This document shows positions 1-7,945 of a DNA stretch of 64,000 nucleotides, in pieces (the first letter of the stretch is position 1; the number at the start of each line of letters is the position of its first letter). This DNA comes from Virgibacillus senegalensis. GTDB lineage: Bacteria; Bacillota; Bacilli; Bacillales; Amphibacillaceae. Made by a program: the position numbers and the translations under genes. A model generated the notes under the pieces. That model had not been told where the DNA came from. It searched no databases and worked only from the letters and a program-made list of their open reading frames with translations. The stretch is from the NCBI RefSeq assembly GCF_000821245.2, contig NZ_LN611422.1, positions 2,539-66,538 on the forward strand, written 5' to 3'.

Positions 1-162
1 GGATAAGTGCTGAAAGCATCTAAGCATGAAGCCCCCCTCTAGATGAGACTTCCCATCATTTCAAATGAGTAAGATCCCTCAGAGACGATGAGGTTGATAG
101 GTCCGAGGTGGAAGCATGGTGACATGTGCAGCTGACGGATACTAATCGATCGAGGACTTAAC
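1..162 (+). rRNA. 23S ribosomal RNA, 3' end (partial)
   Basis: The left edge lies inside the last part of a 23S rRNA gene. The text matches the conserved 3' tail: a GTGCTGAAAGCATCTAAG block near 7-24, the GGTTGATAG block near 92, and the terminal CTGACGGATACTAATCGATC stretch, ending near GAGGACTTAAC. The exact mature 3' end is estimated. It belongs to an rRNA operon read rightwards into 5S and a tRNA cluster. Confidence 0.97.
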
Positions 163-442
163 TTAAAACAAAAAGCGTCGCGGGCTTGGTCAGATGCGAA
201 ACGCATAAGCCAGTCACCGAAAAGCCCTGCATTATGGGCTTGTAGGGGAATGACTTATGACGCGAGCATCTAGCCCGCAGAGCTGGATTAAAAAAACGTG
301 CCAATGTTCGTTGATTGTCTTCCTTCTTATCTAGTTTTGAAGGTGTAAAAGAAATTTTAAATTTACCCTTGATTTTTTGTGAAAAACAGCTATAATAGTT
401 GTTGTCACAAAAAAAGTACACTTGGATGTACGCCAAAATGAG
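163..442 (+). other. 23S-5S spacer with branched hairpin
   Basis: This 280-base spacer has no gene. Positions 180-186 pair with 272-278 (GCGGGCT/AGCCCGC) and 192-197 with 266-271 (AGATGC/GCATCT). Inside, 204-209 can pair with 254-259 and AAGCCC near 222-226 faces GGGCTT near 236-241, so about 100 bases fold into one branched arm. This may be an rRNA processing structure; no known riboswitch class is recognised. Short open frames across it on the minus strand are not genes. Confidence 0.6.
369..396 (+). promoter_or_regulatory. Promoter inside the 23S-5S spacer
   Basis: TTGATT at 369-374 and a perfect TATAAT at 391-396 are 16 bases apart, a sigma-A type promoter just upstream of 5S. It would let 5S and the 14 tRNAs be transcribed separately from the upstream rRNA promoters. 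The motif is seen directly; its activity is inferred. Confidence 0.55.
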
Positions 443-558
443 TCTGGTGGCAATAGCGGAGAGGTCACACCTGTTCCCATGCCGAACACAGAAGTTAAGC
501 TCTCCAGCGCCCATGGTAGTTGGGGCTTTGCCCCTGCGAGAGTAGGACGCCGCCAGGC
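443..558 (+). rRNA. 5S ribosomal RNA
   Basis: A 116-base Bacillus-type 5S gene. It opens TCTGGTGGCAATAGCGGAG, contains the conserved GTTCCCATGCCGAACACAGAAG block, and closes with GAGAGTAGGACGCCGCCAGGC, whose end pairs with the start. Confidence 0.97.
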
Positions 559-566
559 ATAACCGT

Positions 567-641
567 TCCACCGTAGCTCAGTGGTAGAGCAATCGGCTGT
601 TAACCGATCGGTCGTAGGTTCGAATCCTACCGGTGGAGCCA
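567..641 (+). tRNA. tRNA-Asn (GTT)
   Basis: Acceptor stem TCCACCG/CGGTGGA, anticodon loop CTGTTAA between ATCGG/CCGAT, TTCGAAT arm, encoded CCA. First of a 14-gene tandem tRNA run directly behind 5S. Confidence 0.97.
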
Positions 642-642
642 T

Positions 643-734
643 GGAGAGCTGTCCGAGTGGCCGAAGGAGCACGATTGGAAATCGTGTAGACCGCTACCGC
701 GGTCTCGAGGGTTCGAATCCCTCGCTCTCCGCCA
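643..734 (+). tRNA. tRNA-Ser (GGA)
   Basis: Acceptor GGAGAGC/GCTCTCC, anticodon loop TTGGAAA, and the long variable arm (ACCGCTACCGCGGT) expected of a class II serine tRNA. CCA is encoded. Confidence 0.96.
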
Positions 735-744
735 TTTCTAAAAT

Positions 745-816
745 GGCCCGTTGGTCAAGTGGTTAAGACACCGCCCTTTCACGGCGGTAACACGGGTTCG
801 AATCCCGTACGGGTCA
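745..816 (+). tRNA. tRNA-Glu (TTC)
   Basis: Acceptor GGCCCGT/ACGGGTC, anticodon loop CTTTCAC giving TTC, TTCGAAT arm. CCA is not encoded; the sequence continues TCA. Confidence 0.95.
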
Positions 817-826
817 TCACTCAATT

Positions 827-902
827 GGAGGATTAGCTCAGCTGGGAGAGCACCTGCCTTACAAGCAGGGGGTCGCAGGTTCGAGCCCTGCATCCTCCAC
901 CA
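827..902 (+). tRNA. tRNA-Val (TAC)
   Basis: Acceptor GGAGGAT/ATCCTCC, anticodon loop CTTACAA, TTCGAGC arm, encoded CCA. Confidence 0.96.
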
Positions 903-938
903 TGAGTAAATTTGATAGGAATACATCTCCTACATTAT

Positions 939-1008
<70 letters not shown>

Positions 1009-1015
<7 letters not shown>

Positions 1016-1099
1016 AATTATTTTCACTCACTACGTCGAGTTAACATCTTGGCTAGTGAAAAATCCAGGTACTTGCAAGAGTGCAACCAAATTATTTTC
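1009..1099 (+). repeat. 17-bp direct repeat at the tRNA-fMet 3' end
   Basis: The 17 bases at 1009-1025 (the last seven bases of tRNA-fMet plus ten beyond) recur exactly at 1083-1099. The 57 bases between hold no gene. It looks like a recombination or excision scar at a tRNA 3' end; a local duplication is equally possible. Confidence 0.6.
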
Positions 1100-1106
1100 T
1101 TAATAT

Positions 1107-1183
1107 GGTCCGGTAGTTCAGTTGGTTAGAATGCCTGCCTGTCACGCAGGAGGTCGCGGGTTCGAGTCCCGTCCGGACCGCCA
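1107..1183 (+). tRNA. tRNA-Asp (GTC)
   Basis: Acceptor GGTCCGG/CCGGACC, anticodon GTC in CCTGTCACG, TTCGAGT arm, encoded CCA. Confidence 0.96.
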
Positions 1184-1208
1184 CTTACATAGTTTCATAT
1201 CATTTATT

Positions 1209-1281
<73 letters not shown>

Positions 1282-1292
1282 CCTTTTCTTAT

Positions 1293-1378
1293 GGAGGGAT
1301 AGCGAAGTTGGCCAAACGCGGCGGACTGTAAATCCGCTCCCATCGGGTTCGTAGGTTCGAGTCCTACTCCCTCCACCA
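1293..1378 (+). tRNA. tRNA-Tyr (GTA)
   Basis: Acceptor GGAGGGA/TCCCTCC, anticodon loop CTGTAAA, class II long variable arm (CTCCCATCGGGTT), encoded CCA. Confidence 0.96.
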
Positions 1379-1384
1379 TTACAT

Positions 1385-1458
1385 AGGGGTATAGTTTAAC
1401 GGTAGAACAGAGGTCTCCAAAACCTCCGGTGTGGGTTCGATTCCTACTACCCCTGCCA
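1385..1458 (+). tRNA. tRNA-Trp (CCA)
   Basis: Acceptor AGGGGTA/TACCCCT, anticodon loop CTCCAAA between AGAGGT/ACCTCC, encoded CCA. Confidence 0.96.
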
Positions 1459-1470
1459 TTATAATATGTT

Positions 1471-1547
1471 GGCGGTCGTGGCGAAGTGGTTAACGCACCG
1501 GATTGTGGCTCCGGCACTCGTGGGTTCGATTCCCACCGGTCGCCCCA
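1471..1547 (+). tRNA. tRNA-His (GTG)
   Basis: G at 1471 is the extra G-1 that pairs with discriminator C1544, the identity feature of tRNA-His. Acceptor GCGGTCG/CGGTCGC, anticodon GTG in ATTGTGGCT, encoded CCA. Confidence 0.96.
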
Positions 1548-1568
1548 TTTTCCAGTGTGTGGTATAGT

Positions 1569-1643
1569 TGGGCTATAGCCAAGCGGTAAGGCATCGGGTT
1601 TTGATCCCGTGATTCGCTGGTTCGAATCCAGCTAGCCCAGCCA
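1569..1643 (+). tRNA. tRNA-Gln (TTG)
   Basis: Acceptor TGGGCTA/TAGCCCA, anticodon loop TTTTGAT, TTCGAAT arm, encoded CCA. Confidence 0.95.
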
Positions 1644-1649
1644 AAAAAT

Positions 1650-1724
1650 GCGGAAGTAGTTCAGTGGTAGAACACCACCTTGCCAAGGTGGGGGTCGCGG
1701 GTTCGAATCCCGTCTTCCGCTCCA
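1650..1724 (+). tRNA. tRNA-Gly (GCC)
   Basis: Acceptor GCGGAAG/CTTCCGC, anticodon GCC in CTTGCCAAG, TTCGAAT arm, encoded CCA. Confidence 0.96.
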
Positions 1725-1730
1725 TTTTAA

Positions 1731-1804
<74 letters not shown>

Positions 1805-1816
1805 TATGAATAACGT

Positions 1817-1898
1817 GCCGGTGTGGCGGAATTGGCAGACGCGCACGACTCAAAATCGTGTTCCTTCGGGAGTGTCGGTTCGACCCCGACCACCGGTA
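1817..1898 (+). tRNA. tRNA-Leu (CAA)
   Basis: Acceptor GCCGGTG/CACCGGT, anticodon stem CACGA/TCGTG with loop CTCAAAA, and a variable arm near 1860-1873. CCA is not encoded. Last gene of the cluster. Confidence 0.94.
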
Positions 1899-1905
1899 TC
1901 ATGAG

Positions 1906-1944
1906 AAAAGACTTCAACCTTTTAGGTTGGAGTCTTTTTCTTTT
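1906..1944 (+). terminator. Terminator of the rRNA-tRNA operon
   Basis: AAAAGACTTCAACC and GGTTGGAGTCTTTT form a 14-pair stem (one G-T) with a five-base TTTTA loop, followed by a T-rich tail. Confidence 0.9.
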
Positions 1945-2057
1945 GGGAGAAACCTTACTCCCACTATATGAATAGCCTATTGCAGGAGGATAATTTTTAG
2001 TTTCACTGCTAAATAAGGAGATGAAATTTTAAGAAGTCTAAGAAAGGAGGGTTTATC

Positions 2058-3878
2058 ATGCAAATGTTCTACACTGTACGTGCAGGTGATACGATTTCTA
2101 AAATTGCTCAACGTTGGTCCATTCCAGTCGATTCCTTGATTGCTGCGAATTATCTCATTTCACCATATACAATTTTTATTGGACAGCAGTTATCTATGCC
2201 ACCTGGGGTCGATCGCTATCGGGTTCAACCAGGTGATACCATTTTTCGAATTGCTCAATATTATCGAGTTCCTCAGTCGCTTATTATTGCTGCAAATAAT
2301 CTTCAGCCCCCATATACCATCCAACCTGGTCAGCTTTTAACCATATCAAGAGGTGTTCCGTATTATGTCGTTCAGCCCGGTGACAATTTGTATCAAATCG
2401 CAAGGCGCTTTAATGTTGTAACTGGTGGAAACGTGAATTATGAATTGATTAGACAAGTAAACAATCTTTCTTCAACTACTATTAATCCTGGTATGAGATT
2501 AGTCATACCGTATGCACCACCTGGTGAGGATGGATTGATTGCTTATGTCTCCAATCGGTCTGGAGCATATGATTTATGGTTATATAATCCGATTGATGGC
2601 TCGAATAGACAGGTGACATTTGGCTTAGGTGAATCGTATTCGATTCCATATTGGTCTCCTGACAGTAGCAGAATCGCATTTGTAGGTAAAAATGGCGTAT
2701 TATACTCAGTGAATTTGACGAATAACACATATGCTGCCATTGATCAGTTTGCACAACCAGAGGGAGTATTTCTTAACTGGGCTCCGGATAGTCAACGACT
2801 TGTTTATTCAAATGGGAATGAAATCATCATTTATAATGTAGCTACTCACCAAGTACAGCGAATCAATCAGCCAAACGCAAGGGATGTGCAATGGTTCCGA
2901 AGAGGACAGGAGCTATTCTTCGAGGCACAGGATGAAGCTGGTTTTAGTCAATTATACAGAATCCGGACAGATGGAACAGGCTTGCAGCAAATTACGCAAA
3001 ACGCTGGTGGACCGTTCAATTTTGTAAGACTTTCATCAGATGGTCGTTATGTGCTCTACACGAGTCCTGGCGCTAGTATTTCAATTATTTATTCGATTGA
3101 ACTTGCAACAGGCAGGGTTTTCGAGGTGGAAGGAGGACCGCTTGCCAAAAATTATAATCCAACATGGTCACCTAATTCGGCTACAATTGCCTATAGTGCA
3201 ACTGCCTTTGAAAATGAGGGATATTTTTCGCAAATTCGAACAACTGGAAGGCAAGGAGAGAATGATCGGATATGGGCAATCTCAAATTGCTTTCTAACTC
3301 CTGTAACATGGTCGCCTGATGGAAGCAAAATTGCTTACTTATCTGGCTGCGATGAGCTAGAAGATGCCAGTGAGATTTGGATGGTCGATTTAGATGATCC
3401 GGTACCGATTCAACTTGGCACAGATGGGAACATTACGGCACTAGCTTGGTCGAGAACATCGATTTTCCCTGGTACTGCAACCTATACTAGTACCGATTAT
3501 AGAGTGCAATTTCAATATCCTGCAAGTTGGCAAAAAGTTACAGATGAAAGGGAACGATATGAAGGTGTAGACGGCTTCTTTCAAGTAGGGGCGATAGCAT
3601 ATGATGGCCTGCTGGAGGATGTATGTCACAATGAAGCCTTTCATCTACTTCTTCCATACGGTAGTCAACCGCAAATTGTCTCAACCGAAATTCAAGGACA
3701 ACCGGCTTGTTTTATTTATCCGTCAGAAGACCAGCCGGCGGAAATGAACAACCAATCCGCATTGATTGTCCAATACCCAACACCTATTACGATCAACGAT
3801 AACAGCTACAATTTTTTGATTTTATGGGCGGATGTTGGCCATATTAATCAGATTTCTGCGACAGTTCGACTTCTATAA
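2058..3878 (+). CDS. LysM / beta-propeller protein
   Basis: A 606-residue protein. Three LysM modules fill the N-terminus (about 4-48, 53-98, 101-151), each with a YxVxxGDT/N-IAxR pattern; such modules bind peptidoglycan or chitin-like glycans. Residues about 157-465 carry repeated TolB/PD40-like blades (IAYVSNRSG, YWSPDSSRIAF, TWSPNSATIAY, TWSPDGSKIAY). A C-terminal domain of about 130 residues is not recognised. There is no signal peptide or membrane segment, so it may act inside the mother cell or on spore material, as LysM coat proteins do; this is inference. An aggagg site at 2045-2050 fixes the start. Monocistronic, with a terminator behind it. Confidence 0.85.
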   Translation: MQMFYTVRAGDTISKIAQRWSIPVDSLIAANYLISPYTIFIGQQLSMPPGVDRYRVQPGDTIFRIAQYYRVPQSLIIAANNLQPPYTIQPGQLLTISRGVPYYVVQPGDNLYQIARRFNVVTGGNVNYELIRQVNNLSSTTINPGMRLVIPYAPPGEDGLIAYVSNRSGAYDLWLYNPIDGSNRQVTFGLGESYSIPYWSPDSSRIAFVGKNGVLYSVNLTNNTYAAIDQFAQPEGVFLNWAPDSQRLVYSNGNEIIIYNVATHQVQRINQPNARDVQWFRRGQELFFEAQDEAGFSQLYRIRTDGTGLQQITQNAGGPFNFVRLSSDGRYVLYTSPGASISIIYSIELATGRVFEVEGGPLAKNYNPTWSPNSATIAYSATAFENEGYFSQIRTTGRQGENDRIWAISNCFLTPVTWSPDGSKIAYLSGCDELEDASEIWMVDLDDPVPIQLGTDGNITALAWSRTSIFPGTATYTSTDYRVQFQYPASWQKVTDERERYEGVDGFFQVGAIAYDGLLEDVCHNEAFHLLLPYGSQPQIVSTEIQGQPACFIYPSEDQPAEMNNQSALIVQYPTPITINDNSYNFLILWADVGHINQISATVRLL

Positions 3879-3887
3879 AACTATTTC

Positions 3888-3914
3888 GAGGGTGCCATCA
3901 GGGTACCCTTTTCT
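3888..3914 (+). terminator. Terminator after the LysM gene
   Basis: AGGGTGCC/GGGTACCCT stem with an ATCA loop and a TTTTC tail, ten bases after the stop codon. Confidence 0.75.
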
Positions 3915-4129
3915 TGTACATAAGTTGTAATGTTCTTATTATTGGTAGATATTTGATTAATACTCTTCTTAGACGTTTAATTTCTATGCACAAAGAGGGA
4001 ACTCTACATCAATCAATATCGTGTTGACAATGATGAAATGCGTGAATAATTCCCGAACAATAGGAAAATTGACCCAATAATCTGACTGCTTACGCTATAA
4101 TGAAAGAAAACGTGGAAAGCAGGGATGGT

Positions 4130-5227
4130 ATGACAGCTTCTTTTTCGTTTGAGAGTATAGCTTGGAAACGGATCGTGTTATTTTTATTCTTAATCCTTCT
4201 CCCGAATTATCTTGTGATGCAAGTGCAGCTTGTTGGTCCTGTCGATGACATGGTCGGCCTTTGCACAGCGCTTGATCTTGTTATCATTTTGCCATTGGTT
4301 CTATATTTTTTTGGATTTAAGAAAAGGGTTTCCTGGCTGGTGTTGTGTGCCTTTATATTCTGGGGACTGCTTCTGGCGAATTGGATGATCCCCAGTGAAG
4401 CGGATGCATACCTGTCTTACTTCACTCAATCGGTGATTGTGTTAGAGGCTGGTGTCATTCTTATCGAATTAATGCTTTTTATCATGGTCGTAAAAAAGTT
4501 TCCATTGCTTCTTGCAGATTACCGAAAAGAGAAGGATGTCCATTATCACTTTTTGTTAAGTTTTTCTGCTGCTATCCAACGCACATTTTCCTTCAAGAAT
4601 GAAAGATTGAATAAATTCCAGTTCGCATTACGTATTTTGGCAACCGATATTGCGGCGGTTTACTATAGCTTGTTCAGCTGGAGAAAAACCCACCCCGCTA
4701 TGGAGCATGGAAAAGGTCATTCTTTTACCTTTCATAAGGATGGCGGATACCTGGGAGTATTTATAATGCTGGTCCACGCTATGCTCCTTGAGATTATAGC
4801 AGTGCACATTATGGTTGCGCAGTACAGCCATACTGCCGCCTGGCTAGTCACGGGTCTTGATATTTACGCGTTATTGTTCATCATTGCGGATTACCAGGCC
4901 ATCCGTTTATCTCCAGTGATGCTGGATTCAAAAGGAATTCATTTTCAAAAAGGAATCCGGCAATATGGATTTGTTTCATGGGAAAAAGTAAGCGGGATAA
5001 ATGAAAATGAAAAATCAGTTAAGGAGGTAAGCCAAGACCGAAAAAGCATCTCCTTGGCACTTCATGGTCTTGAAAAAGAGCCAATCCCTTATGTGATTCA
5101 ATTAACCGAACCAGTCCAGATCAGGCAAATTTTCGGATTCAAGAAAACAATCGAGTCTTTATATGTAAAAATGGATGAGGGACGTAAATTCTATGGGACT
5201 GTTGGTTCTTATATAAAGAAGGATTAA
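4130..5227 (+). CDS. Multi-pass membrane protein, unknown function
   Basis: About 365 residues. Hydrophobic segments in the first 125 residues (roughly 15-35, 43-60, 66-83, 98-122) and two more near 205-250, then a soluble tail of about 110 residues that begins with LSPVMLDSKGIHF and resembles a small PH-like or DUF-type cytosolic domain. I do not recognise the family. An in-frame ATG lies 30 bases upstream at 4100, but it overlaps a TATAAT at 4096-4101 and has no ribosome site, so 4130 (after AGGGATGG) is preferred. A second possible promoter is TTGACA at 4024. The gene stands alone between terminators. Confidence 0.7.
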   Translation: MTASFSFESIAWKRIVLFLFLILLPNYLVMQVQLVGPVDDMVGLCTALDLVIILPLVLYFFGFKKRVSWLVLCAFIFWGLLLANWMIPSEADAYLSYFTQSVIVLEAGVILIELMLFIMVVKKFPLLLADYRKEKDVHYHFLLSFSAAIQRTFSFKNERLNKFQFALRILATDIAAVYYSLFSWRKTHPAMEHGKGHSFTFHKDGGYLGVFIMLVHAMLLEIIAVHIMVAQYSHTAAWLVTGLDIYALLFIIADYQAIRLSPVMLDSKGIHFQKGIRQYGFVSWEKVSGINENEKSVKEVSQDRKSISLALHGLEKEPIPYVIQLTEPVQIRQIFGFKKTIESLYVKMDEGRKFYGTVGSYIKKD

Positions 5228-5271
5228 AGCGAATACTATCTAACCAATAATTTTACACGGATTATATTCTT

Positions 5272-5303
5272 AAGAGGACAACGTTTTTTGTTGTCCTCTT
5301 TTT
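5272..5303 (+). terminator. Terminator before the catalase
   Basis: AAGAGGACAAC and GTTGTCCTCTT form an 11-pair stem around a T-rich loop, with T5 behind it. Confidence 0.88.
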
Positions 5304-5416
5304 ATGACCAGATAAAAAAAGAAGGGGAGTCTGATTTCATTTTTTATCCGTAGGAAAGAATAAACACTCCCAATAATAGGCAAAGTAAGCGTGACTATAC
5401 CTGAGGAGGTTTCAGT

Positions 5417-7069
5417 ATGGAAGAAAACAAAGATAAGAAGGCTTCGAAGGGGCAGGACGTGGAACGTGAAACGTTGACCACGCGCCAAGGACGCCCTGTG
5501 GTTGATAATCAAAACATCCGTACGATTGGTAATCGTGGTCCTGCCACACTTGAGAATTACCACTTTATTGAAAAAATCTCCCACTTTGACCGGGAAGAGG
5601 TACCAGAGCGCGTCGTACATGCTCGTGGATCTGGAGCATTTGGTTATTTCGAAACCTACGGAAAAGTAGGGAACGAGCCGGTAGAGAAATATACAAGGGC
5701 GAAAGTATTTTCAGGAGCCGGGAAGAAAACTCCGTTAATGGTACGTTTCTCCACGGTGGCTGGTGCGAAGGACGCTCCGGAAACTGATCGTGACCCTCGT
5801 GGATTTGCGGTGAAGATGTATACGGAAGATGGCAACTGGGATTTGGTAGGAAACAACTTAAAGATTTTCTTTATTCGAGACGCTATGAAGTTTCCCGATA
5901 TGATTCACGCGTTTAAAGCAGATCCGGCCTCCAATATAAAAAGTCCTGAGCGGATGTTTGATTTCGTTTCCCGGACTCCGGAAGCCACCCATATGATTAC
6001 CTTCCTGTTCTCCCCGTGGGGGATACCTGCTACATACCGCCATATGCAGGGGTCAGGGGTGAACACGTATAAGTGGGTAAACGACAAAGGGGAAGCAGTG
6101 TTGGTAAAATACCACTGGGAACCGAAACAAGGGATACGCAATTTGACGCAAGAAGAAGCGAATGAAATTCAATCGAAAAACGTAGGACATGCCACTCAGG
6201 ATCTATATGAAGCGATAGAGCGTGGCGACTATCCGGAGTGGGAACTGTTTGTACAAATCATGGAAGACGGGTACCATCCGGAGCTCGACTTCGATCCGCT
6301 TGACGATACGAAGCTTTGGCCGGAAGATAAGTTTCCGTGGCTGCCGGTAGGTCGGATGGTGCTAGACCGTAATCCAGAGGATTTCCACGCAGAGATCGAA
6401 CAGGCGTCATTCGGTACAGGGGTTTTGGTAGATGGAATGGATTTTTCGGATGATAAAATGCTTCAGGGCCGTACTTTCTCTTACTCTGATACGCAGCGCT
6501 ATCGCGTAGGAGCGAACTATCTGAAATTGCCTGTTAACGCGCCTAAGACAGGAATCCGGACAAACCAGCAGCGTGGTCAAATGGATACCCGTGATCCGCG
6601 GGAATCCGGAGACAATCCGCATATTAACTACGAACCTTCCATGGTGGGTGGTTTTAAAGAATCGGATGGATCCAAAACGCCGCCTCACGAGCCTGAGTAT
6701 AACGCGGCTGCAATGAGTGCGCCGATTGACCGGCCCAATAATTATGGTCAGGCCGGCCACACGTATCGTAGCTTTAAGGATTGGGAACGCGATGAGTTAA
6801 TAAAAAATCTCTCGGAAGCCCTAGCGATTTGTGACAAACGAATTCAGGATGCGATGATTGAACACTTTACGAAAGCCGATGAAGATTACGGGCGCCGGGT
6901 AAAGGAAGGCATCCAAGCGAAAATGGAAGAGATGAAGAAAATGATGCAGGAAGAAAGCAAACTTCCTGGCCGCGAAGCAGGGGAGTCCAAATATGGCCGA
7001 GGTTCCGTCGCGCAGCACGAAGCGACGGAAGATGCAGTGAAGAAAAGCCATGAGGCAGACCCTTATTAA
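5417..7069 (+). CDS. Monofunctional heme catalase (KatX-like)
   Basis: A 550-residue catalase that converts hydrogen peroxide to water and oxygen. The distal histidine lies in [11 protein letters not shown] (about residue 68), followed by RFSTVAG and the [16 protein letters not shown] block carrying the distal asparagine. The proximal heme tyrosine lies in [14 protein letters not shown] (about 350-363). Length and N-terminus ([14 protein letters not shown]) resemble Bacillus KatX, the forespore catalase, rather than the shorter vegetative KatA; that assignment is from memory and not proven. The C-terminus adds a charged tail rich in K, E and M. An aggagg site at 5404 sets the start. Upstream I see no convincing PerR box, so regulation is open. 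Confidence 0.95.
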   Translation: MEENKDKKASKGQDVERETLTTRQGRPVVDNQNIRTIGNRGPATLENYHFIEKISHFDREEVPERVVHARGSGAFGYFETYGKVGNEPVEKYTRAKVFSGAGKKTPLMVRFSTVAGAKDAPETDRDPRGFAVKMYTEDGNWDLVGNNLKIFFIRDAMKFPDMIHAFKADPASNIKSPERMFDFVSRTPEATHMITFLFSPWGIPATYRHMQGSGVNTYKWVNDKGEAVLVKYHWEPKQGIRNLTQEEANEIQSKNVGHATQDLYEAIERGDYPEWELFVQIMEDGYHPELDFDPLDDTKLWPEDKFPWLPVGRMVLDRNPEDFHAEIEQASFGTGVLVDGMDFSDDKMLQGRTFSYSDTQRYRVGANYLKLPVNAPKTGIRTNQQRGQMDTRDPRESGDNPHINYEPSMVGGFKESDGSKTPPHEPEYNAAAMSAPIDRPNNYGQAGHTYRSFKDWERDELIKNLSEALAICDKRIQDAMIEHFTKADEDYGRRVKEGIQAKMEEMKKMMQEESKLPGREAGESKYGRGSVAQHEATEDAVKKSHEADPY

Positions 7070-7084
7070 TTGCTGCAAAAAACG

Positions 7085-7134
7085 GAAAGGCTGTTTAGTC
7101 CGGTATGATCCGGGCAGAACAGCCTTTCTTTTTT
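7085..7134 (+). terminator. Terminator after catalase
   Basis: GAAAGGCTGTT and AACAGCCTTTC pair, with an inner CCGG/CCGG hairpin and a run of T. It also lies downstream of the opposing tetR gene, so it may serve both. Confidence 0.85.
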
Positions 7135-7193
7135 CCAGAGATGCGGAGTTTTTCATGTTGCCTAAACTTCCTTCTTTTTTATACCTCATTAAC

Positions 7194-7757
7194 TTATTTA
7201 AAAAGTCCGCCATTAATAAGGCCATTGATGATTCCGGCCATTTCTTTCGGGGATTTATCCATCTCGTTGTTCAGCCAGCTCTTTATGACATGAATGCTTC
7301 CGCTGATGATGAAGGTACTTAAATATTCTGAAGCGTCTTCTTCAAAGTTCTTGCTGGTTGTCCAATGGTTCATAAACACGTCATCCGCGAAAACCATCAC
7401 TTTTTTCTGGAAGGTTGTATCGACTTTTTCGTTGAAAAGCGTCTTGCACACCTCATGCTTGGAAGCGAAATATTCAATCAGCTTTTCAATCATATGAAGA
7501 GAATCCTCTTCCTTCTCAAAATTGTATTGGCTTAGATACCCCTTCATGTCTTCAATAATTTCATTTTCTATTTTATCCAGGAGGTCATATTGATCGAAGT
7601 AGTGGGAATAAAAGGTGGAGCGGTTGATGTCGGCCAATCCGCAAAGCTCTTTCACGGTAATGGCCGCGATTTGTTTTTCCTTTAACAACTGCATCAGACT
7701 GTCCTTTAAAACCATCCGCGTGTATTTTTTTCTTCTATCCAATTTGGAGGAAGTCAT
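7194..7757 (-). CDS. TetR/AcrR-family transcriptional regulator
   Basis: About 187 residues from the ATG at 7757, which has an AAGGGGA site; an open frame extends 75 bases further to 7832 but without a ribosome site. The N-terminus holds the TetR helix-turn-helix (TRMVLKDSLMQLL, then ITVKELCGLADINRSTFYSHY, about 15-55). The remainder is the helical ligand/dimer domain. It diverges from an MMPL exporter, and the shared intergenic region carries an inverted repeat laid over the exporter promoter. It therefore probably represses that operon; the inducer is unknown. Confidence 0.88.
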   Translation of the reverse strand: MTSSKLDRRKKYTRMVLKDSLMQLLKEKQIAAITVKELCGLADINRSTFYSHYFDQYDLLDKIENEIIEDMKGYLSQYNFEKEEDSLHMIEKLIEYFASKHEVCKTLFNEKVDTTFQKKVMVFADDVFMNHWTTSKNFEEDASEYLSTFIISGSIHVIKSWLNNEMDKSPKEMAGIINGLINGGLFK

Positions 7758-7879
7758 AAAAATCCCCTTTCTTATTGCCTTGTCCATCCCAAAGGGATCC
7801 CGATCGGCAGTTTTTTTGTCGTTATCCAACACATTCGATTATTCTGTTGCCAAAATAACAAATGATAATGAACTGTTTG

Positions 7880-7926
7880 TTGAATATCCAACACGGTGTC
7901 CATATAATAATAAAGTGTGTGTTGGA
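7880..7926 (+). promoter_or_regulatory. MMPL operon promoter with operator palindrome
   Basis: TTGAAT (7880-7885) and TATAAT (7903-7908) sit 17 bases apart. TCCAACAC at 7887-7894 lies in the spacer and its inverse GTGTTGGA at 7919-7926 lies just past the -10, an arrangement suited to repression by the divergent TetR protein. Binding is inferred. Confidence 0.65.
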
Positions 7927-7945
7927 AAATGGCAAGAGAGGGTGA

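Noticed and set aside
163-442. The structured spacer as a riboswitch
   Set aside because: It lies inside an rRNA operon and shows none of the conserved cores of known riboswitch classes; an rRNA processing fold is simpler.
4100-4129. ATG 4100 as the start of the membrane protein
   Set aside because: It overlaps a TATAAT and has no ribosome site; ATG 4130 is better placed, although the choice is not certain.
5228-5416. A PerR box or SigB promoter upstream of catalase
   Set aside because: AT-rich words resembling parts of these motifs occur, but none matches in both halves and spacing.
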